Shown: positions 23,738-33,668 of the stretch, in pieces | Position numbering within the stretch: the first letter of the stretch is position 1 | How the letters are laid out: every line of letters starts with the position of its first letter | NCBI GenBank assembly: GCA_947495795.1 | Contig: CANMAI010000005.1 | Span: forward strand, 1 to 64,000 | Direction: 5' to 3' | Origin: an uncultured Paracoccaceae bacterium | GTDB lineage: Bacteria > Pseudomonadota > Alphaproteobacteria > Rhodobacterales > Rhodobacteraceae | DNA: 64,000 nucleotides | The notes under the pieces: generated by a model | Told to the model about the DNA's origin: nothing | Databases searched by the model: none | The model's input: only the letters and a program-made list of their open reading frames with translations | Translations under genes and position numbers: made by a program

Positions 23738-23763
23738 GAGCCCGCAATAGCGGGCTCATTTTT
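23738..23763 (+). terminator. Terminator-like hairpin between antitoxin and Fic toxin
   Basis: GAGCCCGC (23738-23745) and GCGGGCTC (23750-23757) pair perfectly over AATA and are followed by ATTTTT, which ends right at the ATG of fic (23764). This fits an intrinsic terminator that would limit toxin transcription relative to the antitoxin. The only ribosome site for fic, AGGAGG at 23732-23737, lies upstream of the hairpin; folding would bring it near the ATG, so the element may also gate translation. Confidence 0.75.
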
Positions 23764-24360
23764 ATGGCTCTAAGAGAAAAAGAACATAAGGCTCTTTGGG
23801 ATAGGATATCTGAACAGAATTTGCTAAGACAATATGCGCTTTTGATTAATTGTATTGAGATTGGTTTAGAGAAAGGGATAGATTCATTTGATAAATACAT
23901 GCTGTTTTCGCTTAACCATGTCGCGGTAGCAAACATTTCCCAGCAAGGTGGGCGTTACAGAAATGAGCCAATTTTGGTTGGCGACCATATCCCTCCTCAC
24001 TTCAACAATGTTCCTGATCATATGGACATCTTTTTTTCAATTATTCATGAAAACTGGACAATAGCTGAAGGTCCTACAGACTTAGCGGCATTTGCTCTTT
24101 GGAAATTGAATTGGATTCATCCATTTGTAGAAGGAAATGGAAGGACTGCACGAGCGATATGTTATTATCTAATATGCATGAAACTCGGTGCTTTGCTTCC
24201 TGGGAGTACTATTGTGCCAGAGCTAATTAGAGGAGACCGCCCTGAGTACTATGCTGCCTTAAAAGAAGCGGATCTAGCATACCAAAACGATGGTCAGTAC
24301 AATGTGTCCCGCCTCTCAAAATACCTAAGCGAACTTCTAAAAGTTCAACTATCAACCTAA
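23764..24360 (+). CDS. Fic-domain protein (AMP-transferase toxin type)
   Basis: 198 residues, essentially a single Fic domain. The active-site motif HPFVEGNGRTAR (residues 119-130) has the catalytic His, acidic Glu and anion-binding GNGR all intact. The upstream beta-hairpin flap GGRYRNEPILVGDHIPP is typical of Fic target-docking regions. The protein does not show an internal inhibitory helix of class II or III type, so inhibition should come from the preceding small protein. Such toxins usually transfer AMP to gyrase/topoisomerase IV or other targets. The gene is clearly more AT-rich than its neighbours, pointing to acquisition. It ends exactly against the convergent lepA stop. Confidence 0.88.
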   Translation: MALREKEHKALWDRISEQNLLRQYALLINCIEIGLEKGIDSFDKYMLFSLNHVAVANISQQGGRYRNEPILVGDHIPPHFNNVPDHMDIFFSIIHENWTIAEGPTDLAAFALWKLNWIHPFVEGNGRTARAICYYLICMKLGALLPGSTIVPELIRGDRPEYYAALKEADLAYQNDGQYNVSRLSKYLSELLKVQLST

Positions 24361-26160
24361 CTACCCATCCATCTTCAACGCCGAAATAAACGCCTCCTGC
24401 GGAATATCGACTTTCCCGAACTGGCGCATCCGCTTTTTCCCGGCCTTCTGCTTCTCCAGAAGCTTCTTCTTCCGGGTCACGTCGCCGCCGTAGCATTTCG
24501 CCGTGACGTCCTTTCTTAGCGCGGAAAGTGTCTCTCGTGCAATAATTCTACCTCCGATTGCGGCCTGGATCGGGATTTTGAACATGTGCTGGGGGATGAG
24601 TTCTTTCAGTTTTTCGACCATGGCGCGGCCGCGCGTCTCTGCCCTGTCCCGGTGGACCATGGTGGAGAGGGCGTCGACCGGTTCGTCATTCACGAGGATC
24701 TGCATCTTGACTAGGGCGTCGGGGGAGTAGCCGATCATCTGGTAGTCGAAGCTGGCATAGCCTTTGGTGACGGATTTGAGCCGGTCGTAGAAATCGAACA
24801 CCACTTCGTTGAGCGGCAGGTCGTAGACGACCATTGCGCGGGTGCCGGCATAGGTGAGATCGAGTTGCATGCCGCGCCGGTCCTGGCAGAGCTTCAGCAC
24901 ATCGCCGAGATATTCGTCCGGCACGAGGATGGTGGCCTTGATGCGGGGTTCTTCTATGCGGTCGATCTTCACTGCGTCGGGCATGTCGGCGGGGTTGTGA
25001 AGCTCTGTGATTGTGCCGTCCGTCATGTGGATCTGGTAGATGACGGAGGGGGCGGTGGTGATGAGGTCGATATCGTATTCGCGTTCGAGCCGGTCGCGGA
25101 TGACCTCTAGGTGGAGGAGGCCGAGGAAGCCGCAGCGGAAGCCGAAGCCGAGGGCGGCGGAGGTTTCCATTTCGGCGGAGAAGGAGGCGTCGTTGAGTTG
25201 GAGTTTCTCGATCGCGTCGCGGAGATCCTCGAAATCGGCGGCATCGACGGGGAAGAGGCCACAGAAGACGACGGGGACGGAGGGCTGGAAGCCGGGGAGG
25301 GCTTCGGTGGTGCCCTTCTTCTCGTGGGTGATGGTGTCGCCGACTTTGGTGTCGCGGACCTGCTTGATGGAGGCGGTGAGGAAGCCGATTTCGCCGGGGC
25401 CGAGGGAGGGGACCTGTTCCATGGCCGGGCGGAAGACGCCGACGCGGTCCACCGGGTAGGTGGCTTTGGTGTTGAGCATCTTGATCTTGTCGCCTTTGCG
25501 CAGGTGTCCGTCGATGATGCGGACGAGGACGACGACGCCTAGGTATGCGTCGTACCAGCTGTCGACCAGCATGGCTTTGAGGGGGGCGTCCGGGTCGCCT
25601 TTGGGGGCGGGGAGGCGGGTGACGATGGCTTCCAGAACGTCGGGGATGCCGAGGCCGGTTTTGGCCGAGATCTCCACGGCGTCTGATGCGTCGATGCCGA
25701 TGACATCCTCGATCTGTTCGCGCACGCGGTCGGGTTCGGCGGCGGGGAGGTCGATCTTGTTGAGGACGGGGACGATCTCGTGATCCGCGTCTATGGCCTG
25801 GTAGACATTGGCGAGCGTCTGGGCCTCGACGCCCTGGGAGGCATCGACGACGAGGAGGGAGCCTTCGACGGCGCGCATGCTGCGCGAGACTTCATAGGCG
25901 AAATCGACATGGCCGGGCGTGTCGATCAGGTTGAGGATGTAGGTCTCGCCATCCTTGGCCTTGTAGTCGATCCGGACTGTGTTGGCCTTGATGGTGATGC
26001 CGCGCTCGCGCTCGATATCCATGGCATCGAGGAGCTGCTCTTTCATGTCGCGGTCGGCCACGGTGCCGGTGGACTGGATGAGCCTGTCGGCCAGCGTGGA
26101 TTTCCCGTGATCGATATGGGCGACGATGGAGAAATTGCGGATCTTTGAGAGGTCTGTCAT
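24361..26160 (-). CDS. lepA: Elongation factor 4 (ribosomal back-translocase GTPase)
   Basis: 599 residues from the ATG at 26160; an upstream frame extension to 26322 lacks homology and is rejected. It starts [20 protein letters not shown] with the G1 loop AHIDHGKST. Then come IDTPGHVDF (G3), LNKID (G4), translation-factor domain 2, two EF-G-like domains, and the LepA-specific C-terminal domain ending in [19 protein letters not shown]4 acts on stalled or mistranslocated ribosomes. It is a vertically inherited housekeeping gene and therefore a good phylogenetic anchor. It converges with fic with no intergenic base. Confidence 0.97.
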   Translation of the reverse strand: MTDLSKIRNFSIVAHIDHGKSTLADRLIQSTGTVADRDMKEQLLDAMDIERERGITIKANTVRIDYKAKDGETYILNLIDTPGHVDFAYEVSRSMRAVEGSLLVVDASQGVEAQTLANVYQAIDADHEIVPVLNKIDLPAAEPDRVREQIEDVIGIDASDAVEISAKTGLGIPDVLEAIVTRLPAPKGDPDAPLKAMLVDSWYDAYLGVVVLVRIIDGHLRKGDKIKMLNTKATYPVDRVGVFRPAMEQVPSLGPGEIGFLTASIKQVRDTKVGDTITHEKKGTTEALPGFQPSVPVVFCGLFPVDAADFEDLRDAIEKLQLNDASFSAEMETSAALGFGFRCGFLGLLHLEVIRDRLEREYDIDLITTAPSVIYQIHMTDGTITELHNPADMPDAVKIDRIEEPRIKATILVPDEYLGDVLKLCQDRRGMQLDLTYAGTRAMVVYDLPLNEVVFDFYDRLKSVTKGYASFDYQMIGYSPDALVKMQILVNDEPVDALSTMVHRDRAETRGRAMVEKLKELIPQHMFKIPIQAAIGGRIIARETLSALRKDVTAKCYGGDVTRKKKLLEKQKAGKKRMRQFGKVDIPQEAFISALKMDG

Positions 26161-26248
26161 GGGGGTGATATGGCCGGGTTGGGGGCGGGCGTCAATGTGG
26201 TGTTTCGGGCGCAGACAGCGCGACACTACAAACCCTCTTTGGGAATTG

Positions 26249-26279
26249 TTGACATGCAAGCGCAGGTTGCAACTATACA
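26249..26279 (+). promoter_or_regulatory. Candidate promoter placing the start at or near the ATG (leaderless)
   Basis: A consensus -35 TTGACA at 26249-26254 is followed 17-19 bp later by ACTATAC/TATACA (26272-26279). Transcription would begin at about 26283-26286, at the ATG of the next gene, which has no Shine-Dalgarno sequence. This fits a leaderless message. Matched by eye. Confidence 0.45.
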
Positions 26280-26282
26280 TCC

Positions 26283-27968
26283 ATGGGTTTGGGTGTTTTC
26301 TTTGCAATTTTTGCTTTGGCAATTAGCGGCATTTTCGGGCCCATTAGCCTTCTAAGCAGCGATTTGGCTGCCGGGTTCAAGATCCTCTACTTTTCTCTCG
26401 GAGCCTACTTCTGGCTCGTAGGCCTCGCAGCACTCTTTATCTGGTCTCCCGCGCGCCATGGGATGCTGCGCAAGCAGATGCTGCAGAACACCTACGCCCC
26501 TTTTTATCACAGGGTGATGAGCTGGCTTTTGCGCGCGACAATGCGCTGGGTGGGGCAGACCCCTATGGAGGGCGATACACGCGGGTTTTGGCGGTTGTTC
26601 TGGGATAGCCTGACACACAGACTTTTTGACCGGGCGCTGCTTGTTGCTGTTGTTTATCCCTCTCTTCTTATCTTTATCCACTGGTGGTGGACCGGCGAAG
26701 ATGGTCGCATCGGTGGTCTTGTCGTGTTTGAAAGAGAAGAGCAGGACTGGGCGCGCGGTGTGACACTTGGCATGATTGCCTTCGTTCTGTTCTTCAGGCC
26801 CGTTGTATTTGCAGCGGCAGCCAGCCCGCAGCGGTTCTTGCGAAGTGCTGCGGGCTGGCTGATCGCATCGGACAGAAGAATGCTGATTGCAGTCGCAGGC
26901 GCAGGCGCAGTCGTAGGCGCAGTCGTAGGCGCAGTCGCAGGCGCAGTCGCAGGCGCAGGCGCAGCCGCAGGCGCAGTCGCAGGCGCAGTCGTAGGCGCAG
27001 TCTTAGGCGCAGTCGCAGGCGCAGTCGTAGGCGCAGTCGCAGGCGCAGCCGCAGTCGCAGTCGCAGTCGCAGTCGTAGGCGCAGGCGCAGTCGTAGGCGC
27101 AGTCGCAGGCGTAGTCGCAGTCGTAGGCGCAGTCGCAGGCGCAGTCGTAGTCGCAGGCGCAGTCGCAGCCGCAGGCGCAGGCGCAGTCGCAGCCGCAGGC
27201 GCAGTCGCAATCGTAGGCGTAGTCGCAGTCTTAGTCGTAGGCGTAGTCGAAGTTTTGGTTTCGCGCCAAAAAACGGCAATTGCCTCGATTTTCCTGATTG
27301 CCACCTTGACAATGTCTCTTGCTTTTTGTTTCGCGGTCCTGCCTTGGGATGCAGTTCCAGAAGAGGCGCGCGCGTTCTTTCTCTTTCTCGCTGTCCTTCC
27401 GATCCTGAACGCGGTGTTCGACACCGTTTCCTACGCTGTAACGCTTGCGCTGACACAGCGCGGGCTTCGGCTTGGGGCAGTGGCTTTCCTGCTCGGGGTT
27501 CTAGACTTTATTATAGCGGGCGCGCTCTTCCTCGGCCTTGGCGCGGCACTGATCGCTGCGATTGCGGCCATGAACGCCTTGTCGGGGGTTGTCTTTGTTG
27601 ATCCTGTGCAACTCATCGGCGGTCTCTATGACTGGCAGCAGAACTGGTGGCTTTATGCGATGCTTTTTTCCACCATTCTGCCCACCGGCCTGCATTTTCT
27701 GGTGGCGTCTTTCAGTCTTTCGAGTGTTGTACCGATTTCTTGGCGGCGGTGGATGATGGGCTCTATCGAAGATGCGGAGGACAGCGAAGACAGGTTGTCT
27801 TCGACGCTTGCACCCTTTGCGCTGGGTGCGCTTTGGTTTCTGGCATTCGCCGCCCCGATTGCCCTGATCGCGGGCCTGATCTGGCTTGTGTGGAACTGTC
27901 TGGCGGACTTGGCAGAGGACTATCAGCATTGGCTGACCTGGGTCGCGGGCTTTATCGGCGCGCTGTGA
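26283..27968 (+). CDS. Polytopic membrane protein with a 120-residue Ala/Val/Gly repeat tract
   Basis: 561 residues. Residues 1-202 contain four hydrophobic segments ([20 protein letters not shown] onward). Residues 203-322 are an uninterrupted two-residue pattern of A/V alternating with V/G/A, encoded by the 60 x 6 bp repeat. Residues 323-561 contain five or six more hydrophobic segments with [20 protein letters not shown] and [20 protein letters not shown] near the end. The repeat is rich in GxxxG-like spacing and hydrophobic enough to form several membrane helices. I recognise no family for the flanks. A leaderless start is likely. Function unknown; the frame stays open through the repeat, arguing that the protein is made. 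Confidence 0.7.
   Translation: MGLGVFFAIFALAISGIFGPISLLSSDLAAGFKILYFSLGAYFWLVGLAALFIWSPARHGMLRKQMLQNTYAPFYHRVMSWLLRATMRWVGQTPMEGDTRGFWRLFWDSLTHRLFDRALLVAVVYPSLLIFIHWWWTGEDGRIGGLVVFEREEQDWARGVTLGMIAFVLFFRPVVFAAAASPQRFLRSAAGWLIASDRRMLIAVAGAGAVVGAVVGAVAGAVAGAGAAAGAVAGAVVGAVLGAVAGAVVGAVAGAAAVAVAVAVVGAGAVVGAVAGVVAVVGAVAGAVVVAGAVAAAGAGAVAAAGAVAIVGVVAVLVVGVVEVLVSRQKTAIASIFLIATLTMSLAFCFAVLPWDAVPEEARAFFLFLAVLPILNAVFDTVSYAVTLALTQRGLRLGAVAFLLGVLDFIIAGALFLGLGAALIAAIAAMNALSGVVFVDPVQLIGGLYDWQQNWWLYAMLFSTILPTGLHFLVASFSLSSVVPISWRRWMMGSIEDAEDSEDRLSSTLAPFALGALWFLAFAAPIALIAGLIWLVWNCLADLAEDYQHWLTWVAGFIGAL
26889..27248 (+). repeat. Hexanucleotide tandem repeat, 60 units, inside a membrane-protein gene
   Basis: Exactly 360 bp of six-base units with consensus G(C/T)A-G(T/G/C)C, in phase with the reading frame. 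Variation is almost confined to the second base of each codon, so the residues are only Ala, Val, Gly, with a rare Leu or Ile. Short higher-order blocks recur (GTCGTAGGCGCA, GTCGCAGGCGCA). Such an array should change length by slippage; any gain or loss in multiples of six keeps the frame. The opposite strand reads Leu-Arg repeats, a by-product. Confidence 0.95.
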
Positions 27969-27977
27969 GGGTTGGGC

Positions 27978-29942
27978 CTATCGGGGCAGGATAAGCGGCA
28001 GGAGGCGGGCCACGCCTGCGGCGCTTAGGTGGTTTTCATCTGAGTAGAGTATGGCTTCTGGCGTGACGATTTCGCAATTCTGCTGATTACAGAAGATCTC
28101 GGTGGGGTCGAGGATCTGAATGGCCTGCAGGCCGGAGAAGAGGTGTGCGGTTTGGCCGTTGATCCTGTCGTGTGCGCTGCGGGAGGTGCCGTAGCGGGCG
28201 TTCGAGGCGTCCAGTTTTTCGGCAACAGTCTGATCTCCGGAAGACCACCAGAGGGCGCGGATGGCGCGGGTTGGTGGCAGGCGGTGCTGGGGAGGTTGTG
28301 CGAGAAGCGTGACGGACCGGCCGGATTGGTGGGCGATGCCGTCCAGAGCCTGAGATGTGTGCCTCAGGAGAGCGTTCGCGGCATCGGCGGAGAGCTGTGT
28401 TTCGGGCGCGCGGGCATCACGCGCCACGACGCGGGGATTTACGAAGCTGGAAGGGACAAAGTAGCTCCACCGCGCCACGAGCAGAATGGGTGGCCCTTCG
28501 GCGCGCGCCATCTCGCGGGCGAGTGCGCTTTGAAGGGCTGCGCAGCCTTCGCGGTAGGCAGGACCGCCGGGGAGGACCACCCCCGGGATAGGCGGGCAGC
28601 CTGCCACGCCTGTTATACTGATCGTCTGGCCTGCGCGCGCGTCCGCGTCCTTGAGCGTCCGTGCCATGTTAAGCGCGTGGCTGTCTCCGAAGATCAGAAG
28701 ATCCGGGACCTCTTCGGAGCCGAAGGTGCAGGAATGCAGAGCCACAAAGGGTGCCTGACGGGCGCATTCGGCGGAGCCGTCGATCGGGCGCGCTGTTTCT
28801 GCCAGTGGCCGGATCTCGGTGGGAAAGCGCTGTGGCATCCCGTGGGACAGGACGGTGATGACTGTAACGGAGAGAAAGGCAGCTGCTGCCGTTCCGGCGA
28901 GGGAAAACGCGCGACGGTTGGTTTGCAGCCGGGTGCCGTGCCGCAGCGGTGCTTCAACAAGATAGAAGGAGAGGACTGCTGCCACCAGCCCGATTGCCAG
29001 TGCAATGGCAGTGTGGAGCGGGCCCGGTGCGGGCACGACGACGCGCATCAGGACAAGCATGGGCCAGTGCCAGAGGTAGATGCTGTAGGAGAGACGCCCA
29101 ATCGTTCCGAGAAGCGCATTCGAGAGAAGGGGAAGTCTTACCGGCTCGCGCCCCGCAGCGATGATCGCGACGCTGGCGAGCACAACGGGCAGGGTGCCGA
29201 TGCCGGGATGGTGGCCCAGCGGCTCGCTGACGAAACAAGCCAGGAGAACGCAGAGGCCCGTGAGCCGCACGGCGAGCGCCCGAAGGGGCGAAAGGGGGAG
29301 GGCGGGCAATACGGCGAGAAGGCTGCCAGCGAGCAGCTCCCATGCGCGGGCACCGGTATCGAAAAACGCAGGCCCGGCCTCTCGGGCTGAGCTGTAGGCG
29401 AAGGAGGCCAGCGCGAGGATCGCGAATGTGGCGATGATATACCGGGGACGGTACTTTAGAAGCAAAAGGCAGAGAACGAGGCCGAGATAGAACTGTTCCT
29501 CCACGCCGAGTGACCAGAGATGGAGGAGAAGCTGGAGATCGCTGGCGGGCTGAAAATAGCCCGTCTTTGCTGCGAAATACCAGTTGGCTACGCTGAAGGT
29601 GCTGGCGGCGAGACTTTCGGCGAAATTCTCCAGCGCATAAGGCATGTAGAGGCAGGCAGCGGCCGCAGTGGCAAAGAGCAGCACTGCAATTTGCGCAGGA
29701 ACGAGGCGGCGGATGCGGCGTGCAAAGAAACGGCCGGGAGAGAATTGACCGGCCTTCTGCTCCGCCAGGATAAGCCCCGTGATCAGGTAGCCCGAGATGA
29801 CGAAAAAGGCATCCACCCCGAGATAGCCGCCCGTAAAGCCGGGCAGATCGGCGTGATAGGCCACAACAGCAAGGACAGCGAGGGCGCGGAGGCCGTCTAT
29901 TTCCGGGCGGTAGGGAAGGGCTTTGGGCAGCATTTCGGACAT
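27978..29942 (-). CDS. Acyltransferase 3 membrane protein with C-terminal SGNH domain (OatA-like)
   Basis: 654 residues. The N-terminal AT3 domain (about 1-370) has ten or so membrane helices and the motifs YRPEIDGLRALAVLAVVAYH (with the essential His), FFVISGYLI and RRIRRLVPA. The C-terminal extracytoplasmic SGNH domain (about 400-654) has the nucleophile block LIFGDSHALNMA and the catalytic Asp-x-x-His block SDENHLSAAG. This architecture O-acetylates polysaccharide, lipopolysaccharide or peptidoglycan at the cell surface. It is adjacent to a phosphatase-like gene, as often seen in exopolysaccharide loci, but no glycosyltransferase cluster is here. Target unknown. Confidence 0.9.
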   Translation of the reverse strand: MSEMLPKALPYRPEIDGLRALAVLAVVAYHADLPGFTGGYLGVDAFFVISGYLITGLILAEQKAGQFSPGRFFARRIRRLVPAQIAVLLFATAAAACLYMPYALENFAESLAASTFSVANWYFAAKTGYFQPASDLQLLLHLWSLGVEEQFYLGLVLCLLLLKYRPRYIIATFAILALASFAYSSAREAGPAFFDTGARAWELLAGSLLAVLPALPLSPLRALAVRLTGLCVLLACFVSEPLGHHPGIGTLPVVLASVAIIAAGREPVRLPLLSNALLGTIGRLSYSIYLWHWPMLVLMRVVVPAPGPLHTAIALAIGLVAAVLSFYLVEAPLRHGTRLQTNRRAFSLAGTAAAAFLSVTVITVLSHGMPQRFPTEIRPLAETARPIDGSAECARQAPFVALHSCTFGSEEVPDLLIFGDSHALNMARTLKDADARAGQTISITGVAGCPPIPGVVLPGGPAYREGCAALQSALAREMARAEGPPILLVARWSYFVPSSFVNPRVVARDARAPETQLSADAANALLRHTSQALDGIAHQSGRSVTLLAQPPQHRLPPTRAIRALWWSSGDQTVAEKLDASNARYGTSRSAHDRINGQTAHLFSGLQAIQILDPTEIFCNQQNCEIVTPEAILYSDENHLSAAGVARLLPLILPR

Positions 29943-29986
29943 CTATCGTGACGGTGCGAAGGCTTTAGAGGGGGATTGCGGCAGGC

Positions 29987-30430
29987 TCATGGCCGGGTCG
30001 TAAGGCGTGCGGCCCACGCGCTGCTTGCGGCTTCTATGATATCGAGAGCGCCGTAGAAATCCCTGGTGTAGTAAGGGTCTGGCACATCCGGGCCGTGTTC
30101 CGGTATGGCGTTGAGGAAAAGCTCCAATGTGGCGTTGCTGCCTCCGGGGCGGAGGCTCTGGAGATCGGCGAGGTTCTGGCTGTCCATTGCGAGGATGAGA
30201 TCGAAGGTGGTGAAATCATCCGGGCGCACCTGCCGGGCGCGGAGATCGCTCATGGTGTAGCCGCGTGCCTTGGCCGCCGCCTGCATGGGAGGATAGGGCG
30301 GATCGCCCGCATGCCAGTTGCCGGTGCCCGCACTGTCGAGCGTAAGGCCCGGTGCCATGTGGCGCAGCACAGCCTCGGCGCTGGGCGAGCGGCAGATATT
30401 GCCGAGCCAGACGAGTAGGACGCGGATCAT
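29987..30430 (-). CDS. Low-molecular-weight protein-tyrosine-phosphatase-like protein, nucleophile Cys replaced by Trp
   Basis: 147 residues from the ATG at 30430. The P-loop of LMW-PTPs, V-C-x-G-N-x-C-R-S-P, here reads VWLGNICRSPSAEA: codon TGG (complement of 30407-30409) stands where the catalytic Cys should be. The rest of the loop, including the transition-state Arg, and the general-acid loop VPDPYYTRDF are intact, and length is normal. Without the Cys thiolate the usual phospho-enzyme chemistry cannot occur, so the protein is predicted inactive as a phosphatase, perhaps a phosphotyrosine-binding pseudo-phosphatase. A one-base sequencing error or recent mutation (TGC/TGT to TGG) is the main alternative. 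It lies 44 bp from the acyltransferase gene on the same strand. Confidence 0.85.
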   Translation of the reverse strand: MIRVLLVWLGNICRSPSAEAVLRHMAPGLTLDSAGTGNWHAGDPPYPPMQAAAKARGYTMSDLRARQVRPDDFTTFDLILAMDSQNLADLQSLRPGGSNATLELFLNAIPEHGPDVPDPYYTRDFYGALDIIEAASSAWAARLTTRP

Positions 30431-30528
30431 GTGGCGGGGCTTTGCTGTGCGTGTGGCATAGGGAGTGTTCCGGCTGTTGCGGATCAAGGGTGGCGTGTGG
30501 GGGAGGCATGGTCAATACGGATGGGATG

Positions 30529-30557
30529 TTGACTCGTTGGCAGATTGCCCATTTATT
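30529..30557 (+). promoter_or_regulatory. Candidate promoter of the RTX-type pseudogene
   Basis: TTGACT at 30529-30534 and TTTATT at 30552-30557 are 17 bp apart, about 40 bp before the original ATG at 30598 (AAAGAGG ribosome site). Matched by eye only. Confidence 0.35.
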
Positions 30558-30597
30558 CTGTTAATAATTGTTAACACATTTGAAAGAGGCTGCCCCC

Positions 30598-33518
30598 ATG
30601 CCCACGATCATTCTGACAGACGGTGATACATCCCAGATTATTCCCGAGAGCGGAGATACGGTAATCTTGCCCGCCGGAGTACAGTTTGACGGCACCTGAC
30701 CGGCAGCCCTTCCAATCTGACGATCAATATTCTGGGCCAGTTCGGCGCGCTTACAAATGACGGTATTGGGATAACGCTTAGTGGAGCCGACAATGTGAGT
30801 ATTTACGTTGGGCCCGACGGGGGAATGGCGGGATTGGGAGACGACATCTTCCCTTCGGTCCATATGGGAGGTTATTCTGAGGCTCTCGTCTATGTGAATG
30901 GTGATGATTTTACGCTGAGGAATGCGGGTGTTCTTGAGTCCGGCGACGGCGATAACAGCGCAATTGCGACTGTCAGTGTCTCCGGTGATGGAGCGGACAT
31001 TCTGAATACCGGGACCATCATTTCCAGTCGCATAGGCGTACTGGTCGAGGATCGGGGTCCTTGTCGACACGCCGCTTTTTTCGATGATCAACAACGGTGA
31101 GATGGACGCCATCATCGGTATCCGGGTTTCAGGCGGGTCTGGAGAGGCGCGAAACCGGGGAACGATTGTTGCGACTGAAGGCGAACTGAACCCGCGGGGA
31201 GGAGGGAGCCTTTCCGAGGGCATCGGCATTTCCGTCTTCGTTTCATCTGACTTTTTTGACTCGCTACCCACACCCGTTCCTGAAAGCGATCCGCTGGTTG
31301 CGCGCAATGTCGGCCGGATTGAGGCTGACATTGGTATCAGTTTTGATTGGGACGGTTACGGCGATGTCGATTTTGAGAGCGGATTTGTTCCGTTCGAAGC
31401 GCGCAACTCCGGGGTGATCGAGGCCGATACGGGGATCTTTGTGTCAGGGGCGCTGAATCCCCTGAGTTTCTCCTTCCCGATAGTATACGACATTCGCAAC
31501 AGCGGAGATATCGTGACGCGCGAGGTCGGCATTCGCGTTGGAGGAGGGTTTGTCGAAGCAACAGGAGCGAATGTTGTCTCAACAGGAACCATTATGGCAG
31601 CGAAGGGTATCATGGCCACGCTGCTGACAGGAAGCGTTGTTAACCGGGGAGAGATATTTGGCTCCGAGATTGGCATGGCTGCAGGTTATTGGTTCCCGTT
31701 TGAACGGCCACCGGCACAGATTGTAAACGCGGGTACGATCACAATGACAGGAGATGGCTCTCTCCCTGTCGTTGGGATGGCACTCGGTGGATTGAGCGAT
31801 TTTCCCGGGGACTATTTCGCTTTATCAGCCCAAGAGGGGCGTGTTGTGAACTCCGGCACGATTACGGGTGGTTCGTCTTCTTCGCAGGATGTCGGGATAC
31901 GCCTTGGGATAAGAGACGCAGAACTCGGCGAAGGCGCGGGTCGAAATACCGTGATCAACAGTGGGCAGATTTCGGGGTTTGAGTTCGGGATTGCGGATTT
32001 TGGCGGGTTCAACACTATTCGGAATACCGTAACAGGCGTGATCACAGCACTTGATACCCGTATCGCTGTCGATGGCGATGGCCAGAGAGTGGTTAATCAG
32101 GGAGCGATTGTTGCGGATGTGGGGCTGAGCGTACTTGGTTCGGAGAACACGGTTTTGAACTATGGAACCGTTGAGGCGCGGGTCGGGGCGGAGCTGGGGT
32201 TGCGGTATGGCTCTTTCGTCAATCAAGGGGAGATCTTTGCCACGGAGGTTGGGGTAACGGCGTCCTTTGAAGGAGATCTCGGCCCGTTTTCCGGTGTGCC
32301 GCAGATTGTGAACCGCGGTACGATCCGGGTCACGTCTGACGGAACGGGACCCGTTACCGGAATACTATATGGCGCGGTGGATCTGCCGGGCTTTGACGGT
32401 GCTCAGGCCTCAGCGGGCACTGCGCGGATTTTCAACGAAGGTTTGATCGAGGGCGTGTCTGCCGCGCCGGGAAGTGCTGGCATTGCAATCGGTCTCCCTG
32501 GACAAGGGGTAGCTTTTTCTGAGCGAATTATTGTCTCCAACCGAGGGGACATCAGGGGGTTTGACTACGGTATTGACTTTCGATCTCACGCCGGAGTCGT
32601 TGAGAATTTGGGTGCGATCACCGCGGATTTGTTGGCATTCGTGTCGATGGGTTTGTACCGTTCGTGGAGAACTTCGGCTCAATAACTGCGGATGTGGGGA
32701 TCGAAATCAGCTCGACATTCCTAACGAACAGAGGAGCGATAAACGGTGGCACCTTTGGCATCCTCTGGAATGAAAATGCCGAACTGGATATATCCGGTTC
32801 GCTTGAGGTGTTCAACTACGGCGTGATCTCCGGTGAGATCGCAATACATGGCAGCGATCTTGAATTCCTGGAATTTGACTCGTTCCCTCCAATTGGAGAC
32901 CGCATTATAAATGATGGCTCGATCATTGGCGCCGTGGAACTGGGCGATGGAGCTGACAGGTATTTTGGCTCCGAAGGGTCGCTGGAGGGCACACTTTCGC
33001 TGGGCAGCGGGAACGATACCGCCCAGCTTGGCACTGGCGATGATATCGTTATGGCGGGTGCCGGGCGAGACATCGTATCGGGCGGTGATGGGGCGGATGA
33101 GATTGTTGGCGGCGGTGGGGATGATGTGATCTTCGGCGAGGCGGGCGATGACCGTTTGATAGGTGGTGGTGGTGATGACCGGCTGGTGGGCAACGAGGGG
33201 AACGACTGGTTGCTGGGCGGCGCGGGCGATGACCGTATTGGCGGTTGGGCCGGGAATGATGTGCTGGTGGGTGGCAGCGGGGCGGACGTCTTTGTTTTTG
33301 GTACGGGCTCCGGCGATGATACGATCCGGGACTTCGAGATCGGGGTGGATCAGATCGACCTGAGCGATCTGGCCACGAATTATGGCGCTGTGCTTGCCGC
33401 GGCCTCGGAGGTAGGTGGAAGTGTTGTTATTGATATGACGGCACTGGGTGGTTCCGGGACGCTGCGAATTGTGGACGTGCTGGAGGCTGACCTGAGCGCG
33501 GGGGATTTCCTGTTCTAA
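30598..33518 (+). pseudogene. Beta-repeat/RTX calcium-binding protein, broken by three frameshifts
   Basis: The original ATG at 30598 gives MPTIILTDGDTSQIIPESGD, matching the intact paralogue at 36865. A stop at 30697-30699 follows a frame loss. The sequence continues in another frame (NLTINILGQFGALTNDG), returns to the first frame near 31055, and shifts again near 32630 (reading GIRVDGFVPFVENFGSITAD). The reconstructed protein of about 970 residues has many NxGxI-type beta repeats, then RTX nonapeptides (GGxGxD) at about 33000-33280, and the tail LEADLSAGDFLF typical of type I-secreted proteins. Frames between the lesions are long and clean, so decay is recent, or the lesions are assembly errors. 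No type I exporter is in the window. Confidence 0.85.
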
Positions 33519-33668
33519 GAACAGGGAATTTAGCCTGCTCGGAGTGTCGTTTTCCGAATGTGAAGATGTAAGCTGCCTGCGGCCGGGCTGCTCTCTCGGG
33601 TGCTGTGTTGGCGAGTTGGTGATATGCCAATCTGCTTCGCCGAATTTCCTTGATCCGATTTAAATGGC

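Noticed and set aside
26794-27456. Long minus-strand frame encoding repeated Leu-Arg
   Set aside because: It is the antisense reading of the hexanucleotide array; it has no coding potential outside the repeat, and the plus-strand frame has membrane segments on both sides.
28143-29390. 415-codon plus-strand frame opposite the acyltransferase
   Set aside because: A Cys/Gly/Arg-rich antisense shadow of the AT3/SGNH gene.
30795-31100. Separate small gene within the RTX locus
   Set aside because: It continues the reading of the frameshifted RTX-type gene on both sides and has no start signal of its own.
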